Positions 57,641-64,000 of a stretch of DNA of 64,000 nt are shown piece by piece (position 1 is the stretch's first letter; each line of letters starts with the position of its first letter). The notes under the pieces are model-generated. The model was given only the letters and a program-made list of their open reading frames with translations. It searched no databases and was not told the DNA's origin. Both the position numbers and the translations under genes were made by a program. This DNA comes from Margaritifera margaritifera. Its lineage: Eukaryota; Mollusca; Bivalvia; Unionida; Margaritiferidae. The stretch lies in contig JAQPZY010000806.1 of the NCBI GenBank assembly GCA_029931535.1, positions 53,501-117,500 on the forward strand, given 5' to 3'.

Positions 57641-57959
57641 TTTTCTTTAAAGAGGACTGTGAAGTAAGTCGAAGAGGGGGAATTATCTATACTCTGCTGC
57701 ATGAGAGCTTTGATGCATTTCGGCTCTAAGGGAATCGGTCGAGGTTTCGAGTGGTCTTTTTTTCTTGACTCGTCATTAAACAACTTTACCAGGATGATTG
57801 ATTTGACAACCTTAACAATGTTCTCTGGTGAAGAGTATGATTTCTTCGGCCAATTAGTGAGCAAAACTGGAAAATACCTGTTGTTCTTGTTCTGGCCATC
57901 GGGACACTATTGTTTCGTCTTTTCCACTACTTCTTTGAGGTTGTATCTGTAACTGCTAT

Positions 57960-59210
57960 GGTCCCTGTTCTTGATCGTCTATGTCCATGGCTTCGTGTTC
58001 CATTTTTTTATATCTCAAGATCACTTCTTTGAGACTGTTGATTTGCAGGGTACATCGAATTCTGCAAACAAGATCACGATCACTGTGTTATCGAGGACTA
58101 GTGCAAACTGAAGTTAAACACGGAGTTACATGTATATTATAGATGGAAATGTCTCTCGTCATTGCCTTGGCCAGGAGTGAAATCAAATTCCCACAAACAA
58201 TATTTTCCTGCACAGTCGTCGTATTGAAATACCGTGTGAACTTTTGGTCCCCAATTGTCACGTGGCTTCAAACAGACTCAACAAAGATCTCAACTATTTC
58301 TTCTGGGCAAAGTTAGGTTCAGAGGGTATTGTACATAACGTCTGGCCGTCCCGGATGACTTCTATCTTGGATTCGTGGCACTGATGGAACTGGAATGAGT
58401 TTTCATCAATTGCTCTGCCAATGAGCAGACGTTTAGGGAGCTGATCCTGGTTTCCGGAGGCAGTGGTTAAGATTTTGACATCAATTCGTCAGAGCTTGCC
58501 TGGAATCATTTCCAACTTTTGGTAAGATTTGCACACGTCGCACGATGTTGGCTTTGTACTCGTTAGCAGCAGTGGTTAAGATTTTGACATTAATTCGTCA
58601 GAGCTTGCCTGGAATCATTTCCAACTTTTGGTAAGATTTGCACACGTCACACGATGTTGGCTTTGTACTCGTTAGCATCAGCCATCGACTGAAAAACGGT
58701 ACTACGATCCGTCATTTCTAAACTACGCCCTTGCTTTATTTTCTTTTGTCAGTCATTAAATCCTACATTGTGAGGATCGTCAGTCCCTGTCAACTCTGTG
58801 TTGTTGGACGCGCGCAACATGTCGGGTTTCTACACCACACAAGCATCGAGGAGCGTGTGCCTGGCTTCTTTTCCGTAAGTCAGGAGATTCTCCAGGTTAG
58901 TGCGATAAGGGTAAAAATGTTCAAGCTGCTGCTGACGAGTTTGTTCTTCAGATACAAATCCAGTTCAATCAACCAAGGCATGAAATTGGTGACTATAGTC
59001 ACTCTGACATCTGCGTCTGGATTCGTGTTTTAATTCTTTGATGGCTTTCACTTTTAGGTACAGGTAACTGCTATTCAGATCGATGTAATCTACGGTGTGT
59101 CCTTGACTTTCAAACTCGAAGGGAGCTGATGTTGTCAGAGACGACATGGGATGAAATTCTACCCTCTCAGATACTTGCATCGTAATCATCTTCGGTGGCA
59201 CGGCAAACAT
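57960..59210 (-). pseudogene. Polinton second jelly-roll capsid protein (F54H12.2-like)
   Basis: The minus-strand start MFAVPPKMITMQVSERVEFH, with PFEFESQGHTVDYIDLNSSY then LYLKVKA (59210-59040), is the recognisable N-terminal strand set of the Polinton capsid family annotated as F54H12.2-like. It continues in other frames with NFMPWLIELDLYLKN (about 58970), LPKRLLIGRA (about 58430) and NTVIVILFAEFD (about 58060). Expected length is about 420 residues, matching the span. Many stops, frameshifts and a 109-base duplication break it. Upstream of the protease on the same strand. Confidence 0.75.
58460..58677. repeat. 109-bp tandem duplication in capsid gene
   Basis: 58460-58568 and 58569-58677 differ at only two positions seen by eye (TCAATTCG/TTAATTCG and CACGTCG/CACGTCA). 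Confidence 0.96.
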
Positions 59211-59449
59211 ATCTCGTTCTGTCCTGGAATATTCGTCTTTTATTCTCTCTCTTGCCTTGTTCTGTGAGGTCTTAATGACTTTCGGTGTCTCTTTCTGCCT
59301 TATCCTTGCTACGACGTGGATGATGACTCAGTACCTTCCACGGGAGTGTGAAATGAATTTGTAGGTGTTTATCGGGGTTTCAAGAGCTCCTTTCCTGTCT
59401 GGATTAACACATTTTTCACTGCATTCAGTAACGATTGTTTGGGACTCTG

Positions 59450-59599
59450 TTATTCGATGAGTACGTTTTGGATGAATTCATTTACTTGAGTCAAGGCCGC
59501 GTTTTTTAAAACATGCAATCCTTGAGAAACCACACGTTCAACACGGGTGCCATGTGTTGAAAAATCTATGAGAACAGGCTCCCCAAACAATGTCCTCAT
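59450..59599 (-). CDS. Short helical ORF beside capsid gene
   Basis: 49 codons from ATG 59599: MRTLFGEPVLIDFSTHGTRV, then VVSQGLHVLKNAALTQVNEF to stop 59450-59452. The amphipathic GLxxLKNAAL segment is like the small membrane-active or core proteins next to capsid genes in adenovirus-like elements. It may be the end of a longer broken gene. Assignment rests mostly on position. Confidence 0.35.
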   Translation of the reverse strand: MRTLFGEPVLIDFSTHGTRVERVVSQGLHVLKNAALTQVNEFIQNVLIE

Positions 59600-59600
59600 T

Positions 59601-60639
59601 GTCGAGATACTCCTCGGTATAAGGGATACACGAGTAACATGATCACAGAGTCATCAGCCATAGTGCAAATGACTAGTGTTTCCCAATCTCACACATTCAA
59701 GCTTCTTTGTTTATTCAAATCACAGGATTTAAAGTACGTTGTTCCTGTCTGTTTTAAAGTATTCATTATGTATTTGTGTGCATGTTGTATATTTGTGCTG
59801 TTAACATCTAAGAAATTGATACATATATCCCAAAAGCGCTTAGATAGTTTAACACTAGTCTTTGCAAAAATGTTTTCTCACGTTTCAATCATATCTTCTA
59901 TGTCTTTAAATCTCAGTAGTAGAGCCTTGCACTTTAGGTGTCTACCTGGGCCCTGTGTTAAATAGGTTCAAAAATGTACGGGGTTCTACGAGAATTTAAC
60001 ATAGGTGCCATCTTGAAAGGTATGTTTTGTAACAGTGTAGCATGAGGCGACGGTCTGCACTCGAACAGAAAGGTCGTATGACGTCAGGTGAGTCTGTCTG
60101 TCTTGTAACAGTGTTGCGTGTGTTTGGAAGAGAAATGCGAGTTTGGTTTACTCTCTAAATGAAATGCTGTAGAGGAGGCCTGTGTTAAATAGGTTCGAAC
60201 GTTTATAGGGACAAACGGGAAATTAACGTCCTAAAATTAATGGTCGAAAGTTATAGGGACAAAGGGTCGAAAATTTGTGGGAACAGACAGAAAATTAACA
60301 TGAGACAGCCATACATTGAAGTTGTGTATCTTAACAGAGGTCCTGAACAATGACGGTCGTCTGTATGGATGACATAAGCTGAAACGTCTTCAGGTTTATC
60401 ACGTGTAGGGTTTATTTTTAGTTGTGGTCTATAACAAGAACAGGCTAAGATGTAAAAGAAGGGATATACAATAGAATTTAAATATCTTCTAAATAATACT
60501 AACAACCATAACACTAACCCTAAGCTGTATATCAGGCTATAATCTCTATCCCAATGAATAATATTTCCAGCCCTACCCACGCTCCTTTTTTAAAAAAAAC
60601 AATACAATCCTCATAATCCTTACATGTCAATACTTAACT
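59601..60639. other. Region with a direct repeat, no gene
   Basis: GTAACAGTGTAGCATGAGGC and following bases (60028-60180) recur at about 62130-62285 (GTAACAGTGTAGCAATAGG, GACGGTCTACACTTGAACAG, TATGACGTCA). A shorter repeat TGTTAAATAGGTTC occurs at 59956 and 60183. Confidence 0.6.
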
Positions 60640-61530
60640 ATATACCATCCACCACCTAGTTGTTCATATCCAGCACCCCGTTATATACTTTCCACTAACC
60701 AATTATCTACTATCCACCAACTAGTTGTCCACTATCCAGCTCACAGTTATATACTATCCACCAATCAGATATCTATCCCTTCTAAATAAAACTAATGTCC
60801 CTAACCCCCACAGCACTCTGTGATTTCTCTTATAAATTAAGTTTAAAAAAAATCTAGTGCTTTCTATAACCAATTATCTACCATCGACCATCTAGTTGTC
60901 TAATATCCAGCACCAAGTAATATACTATCCACCAAGCAGTTATATATTATCCAGCACTCAGGCACCCTTTATATCCAGCATTCCCCATTATCCAGCATCT
61001 AGGCAACTGTTTATCGATTACAATCCAAACACACACCCCTACTATCCAACAACCATTTGTTTTATTACAACCCTAACACACACACCTGCTATCCATCAAC
61101 CCTGTTTTATTACAATCCAAACACACACCTCTATTATCCAGCAACTGTTTTTGATTACAATTCAAACACACACCCCTACAATCTAAAGAAAAGGGTGGTT
61201 GTGTTGCTACACGCGGTATACTTACATACAAACAAACGTACTATCACACAAGAGGGGGTAGGATGTAAACGGACGGGATGAAATATGCACACACTCTTAA
61301 TTATTTACTATCAAAGCCCAGTTATCTACAATTCACCAACCAGTTTTTTACTATGCATCACCCAGGGACTTACTATCCACCAGCCAGGGATATGCTATCC
61401 AACAACCAGATATCTACCATCCAACAACCAGTGATCTACTATCCAACAACCAGTGATCTACTATCCACTAATCGAAAATCTACTATCCAACAAACAAGGA
61501 CCTACTATCCACCAAACAGTTATCTATCCC
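60640..61530. repeat. Degenerate 19-21 bp satellite-like array
   Basis: Dozens of loose copies of AACCAGTTATCTACTATCCA on the plus strand, in three blocks (60640-60780, 60860-61170, 61300-61530) separated by GA-poor filler. Strong strand bias against G. Open frames here only reflect the repeat. Confidence 0.88.
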
Positions 61531-62308
61531 TTCTAAATAAAACAAACATCACTAACCTCAAATACCGCTTTATTATCCCTCTTATAAATTAAGAACAAAA
61601 CATCTAGCCCCTTCTATAAGACCCCTTACTTACCTCCCTTTATAATATACCTACTCTACCTCCTTCAGTATCTCCACTACAGCCCTATAGAGTAAACCTT
61701 ACTCAACAGGCTACAGACCATATAAAGCCCTTCTAAATAAAACTAACAACCCTTAAAAGAAGAGGGTGTGGGTATGTTTGTGTGTGTGTTTGCGTCTATC
61801 TCTGTGTGTCTGTGTATGAAACACAGAGAGAAAGAGAGATAGTTAAAGTCCAGTTATCTACTATCCAATACCCTGTTTATTTAATAGTCAGCCTTATCAA
61901 GGGTCATACTCAACGTACCATACAAAATTATTATTATTAGTATTATTATTATTATGGAATGTAATAAGAAATGTAAGTAGGACACAATTTTTACCGTATT
62001 ATAGGACAAGGAGAAATTAACATTAGAGTACCCTATTTGTATGAGTTTCTAAAGACAAGGGTAAATCCTAAGTTAGAAACGTTCATTGACAAAATGTTTC
62101 ATTGATAAGTATCTGAGAACCAGGGGTATGGTTTGTAACAGTGTAGCAATAGGTGACGGTCTACACTTGAACAGAAATGTGGTATGACGTCATAGGTTTA
62201 TCATGTGTGGTGAGTCTGTCTTATTTTTAACAGTGTTGCTTGTGTTTGGAGAGAAATGAGAGGTTGTCTGCTTTCTAACAGAAACGAATAGGATGTCATA
62301 GGTTTATC

Positions 62309-62309
<1 letters not shown>
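61531..62309. other. Intergenic, second copy of direct repeat
   Basis: Contains short GT- and GA-rich runs (61775-61835), an ATT run (61928-61955) and the second copy of the 60028-60180 repeat. No gene seen. Confidence 0.5.
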
Positions 62310-62369
<60 letters not shown>

Positions 62370-62380
62370 GGAGGGAGAGA
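62310..62380. repeat. (GA)n microsatellite
   Basis: Nearly perfect GA run with a single AA interruption and a GGGAGGGA end. Confidence 0.95.
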
Positions 62381-64000
62381 GTCAACGAATATTTGAAGCA
62401 AGACACAAAACAGGCTAAATCCTATGTTAAAAATATTCATTGCCATATTTTTTTCATTAATCAATTTTGGAAAAAACGGTGTTAAATCTATATTTATTGT
62501 CTAATGAACACAGTATGATTTCAAATGTACTGAATTTAAGTCTAAAATTCGGTCAGTGAACACGGCATTTAATAATTTTTAAATATGTTACAACGCATAC
62601 CCTATATTCTGTCAACCAAGGGCTGTGTACTTTTTTTACATCGTACGCGACTTTGAAAATTGTATCTAGGCGCTATATACAGTGTATCTTTTACATCGTA
62701 CGAGGCGTCAAAATGTTACTTAGGCGCTATATTTAGTGCACTTGTAAATTTTAAAAGCAAAGAGTGGCGCTAACAAGATTGCTACTTTTTGAAGCAAAGA
62801 CAGCACTGAATTGTTTTCGTAGACTCCTGTTTTAGGGCTAACATTGAAGCAAACTAACTAATATTGGAATCACGCTAAAACGGTCATGTACCGTTACATT
62901 GTTTCTCGCCACGCTAAAGATTTTTAGCAGTTATCGGTTCTCTTTTTATGAAATCAGCAAACATAGGATAGGAATTTGTCTCATAACACATGTAAACTTA
63001 TGCAAGGTTCAGAAACAAAAGCCACATAGCTTTCTGTTTCACGTAATCTATTTGAATACAGCAAATATTTGTGAGGTATCTTAATGTGGGAACAGATAAA
63101 ATTATGATTTAAATCTAAATCATTATATAGGAAACTCAAGCGTGTCTGTCTGTCTGTGTGAAACAGAGAGAGAGAGAGAGAGATTGGGGATGGAGGGATA
63201 GAGAGAGAGAGAGCGACGGAGGGAGAGAGGTATGGAGGTCAATAAATAGATTCAGCTGTTCTCGGAAATGCTCAATGCCGCGGTAATAGGAACCTAACTA
63301 CTTCCGATTATTTCCTTTAGTCTCCTCATTCATCACAGGTAAATCTTGCAGTGAATTTAATGTAACTTTATCGGCATCCACTTCTTTGTATCTGCAACAT
63401 GTAAACTGAACACCCTCAGTATTCGATATCGAAATGTCTTCATTATATTCACCTTTTCAATGCAGTACAACCCGAGACACTAGTTGCAGTTATTCTAGAC
63501 GGCCGTGCCTGACGCAGCCGCTCCAGAAATCCCAAGACTGAGAATTGACCATACAGTGAAAATGTCTCGAGAAAGTATTATAAGAATACGTCTCTCTAAG
63601 AAGCTTCTCCGTTTTTAATGCAAACATTTATTCACTGCCATGTACGGGAAAATTCTAAATTATATGCAGTGAAGAAAAGTACCTGTCAGACCATGGTCCC
63701 AATATAAATATACCGTTGAGGCACTGGATCGAATCCCGTTTGAGAAAAACTCCAAACCCTACCCCTGCTGGATCGCAGGTCCATCAGCTACTGATGGTTC
63801 CGATAGCTGATATCTATCTATCTATCTATGTATCTATCCAGCAATCAATCAATTTTTCTATCTATCTATCTGTCGTTCTATCTACATCTCTCCCTGTCAA
63901 TCGATTTGTCATTAACTTCTTTGTCTCGTTTGTTTTCTTTTGGGTGTGTAAGTGTACGTTTTATTGGCGCCCTGCATGCGTAATATAAGAACAAAGTCTT
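62381..64000. other. Intergenic, simple repeats only
   Basis: Short duplicated block TACATCGTACG(A/C)G..GGCGCTATAT at 62638-62680 and 62693-62733, GA runs at 63163-63228, and a TATC run at 63810-63895. Open frames (62899-63084, 63716-63988) show no family resemblance. Confidence 0.5.

Larger units (their letters stand above)
45025..59600. mobile_element. Decayed Polinton/Maverick (adintovirus-like) region
   Basis: Within 14.6 kb lie fragments of all the hallmark genes: protein-primed DNA polymerase B, RVE-type integrase, FtsK/HerA-type packaging ATPase, major and second capsid proteins, and adenain-like protease. All are disrupted. Inverted repeats at 45025-46235 and 56268-57355 flank the polymerase-to-major-capsid block. 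Protease and second capsid gene continue outside the right repeat. It is either one rearranged element or two elements that collided. True termini and target duplication were not identified, so the outer limits are those of the recognisable content. Confidence 0.85.

Noticed and set aside
60896..61592. Tyr/Pro/Thr-rich proteins of about 100 residues
   Set aside because: They are translations of the 19-21-base satellite-like array in several frames.

Overview
The window looks like AT-rich intronic and intergenic DNA from a lophotrochozoan animal, most likely a mollusc. The reasons are a spliced SLC35E-type transporter gene with very long introns, DIRS, Polinton, piggyBac, pogo/Tigger and hAT elements side by side, tRNA-derived SINEs, and degenerate tandem repeats of a kind common in mollusc genomes. 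The species call is inference. No rRNA, true tRNA or CRISPR is seen.

The only host gene I can support firmly is on the minus strand. Exon 1 (40177-40498), exon 2 (21545-21615) and exon 3 (10098-10235) join in matching phase and encode the first half of a SLC35E1-like nucleotide-sugar/triose-phosphate transporter. Introns of about 18.6 and 11.3 kb separate them. Later exons were not found and probably lie left of the window. A short possible first exon with a GDS motif lies at 42951-43031 on the plus strand.

Region by region: 0.5-1.0 kb is a Tigger remnant. From 1.1 to 9.7 kb there are two damaged DIRS retroelements, the second split by a hAT element with a 5-bp target duplication (6979-9467), followed by a third hAT piece (9736-10019). 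From 11.4 to 20.8 kb, inside intron 2, lies a third DIRS element with both inverted termini. A nearly intact piggyBac (14444-16787, TTAA duplication) has inserted into its reverse transcriptase and a solo LTR into its gag side. Intron 1 (21.6-40.2 kb) holds a LINE scrap, a Tigger deletion derivative (24456-25554), a pogo-type transposase pseudogene (26350-27871), a second hAT element with 5-bp duplication (28250-29889), two more solo LTRs of one family and a tandem-repeat block. At 41.3-42.7 kb a fold-back element has ends made of short repeats.

From about 45.0 to 59.6 kb is a decayed Polinton/Maverick (adintovirus-like) region. It has small unrecognised ORFs, a protein-primed family B DNA polymerase, a retroviral-type integrase, a packaging ATPase and the start of the major capsid protein. 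It also has an adenovirus-type protease, a second jelly-roll capsid protein and a short helical ORF on the minus strand. All the recognised genes carry stops or frameshifts. Inverted repeats of 1.1-1.2 kb, each carrying the 3' end of the protease gene, bracket the polymerase-to-capsid block, which is an odd layout. The last 4.4 kb holds tandem and simple repeats only.
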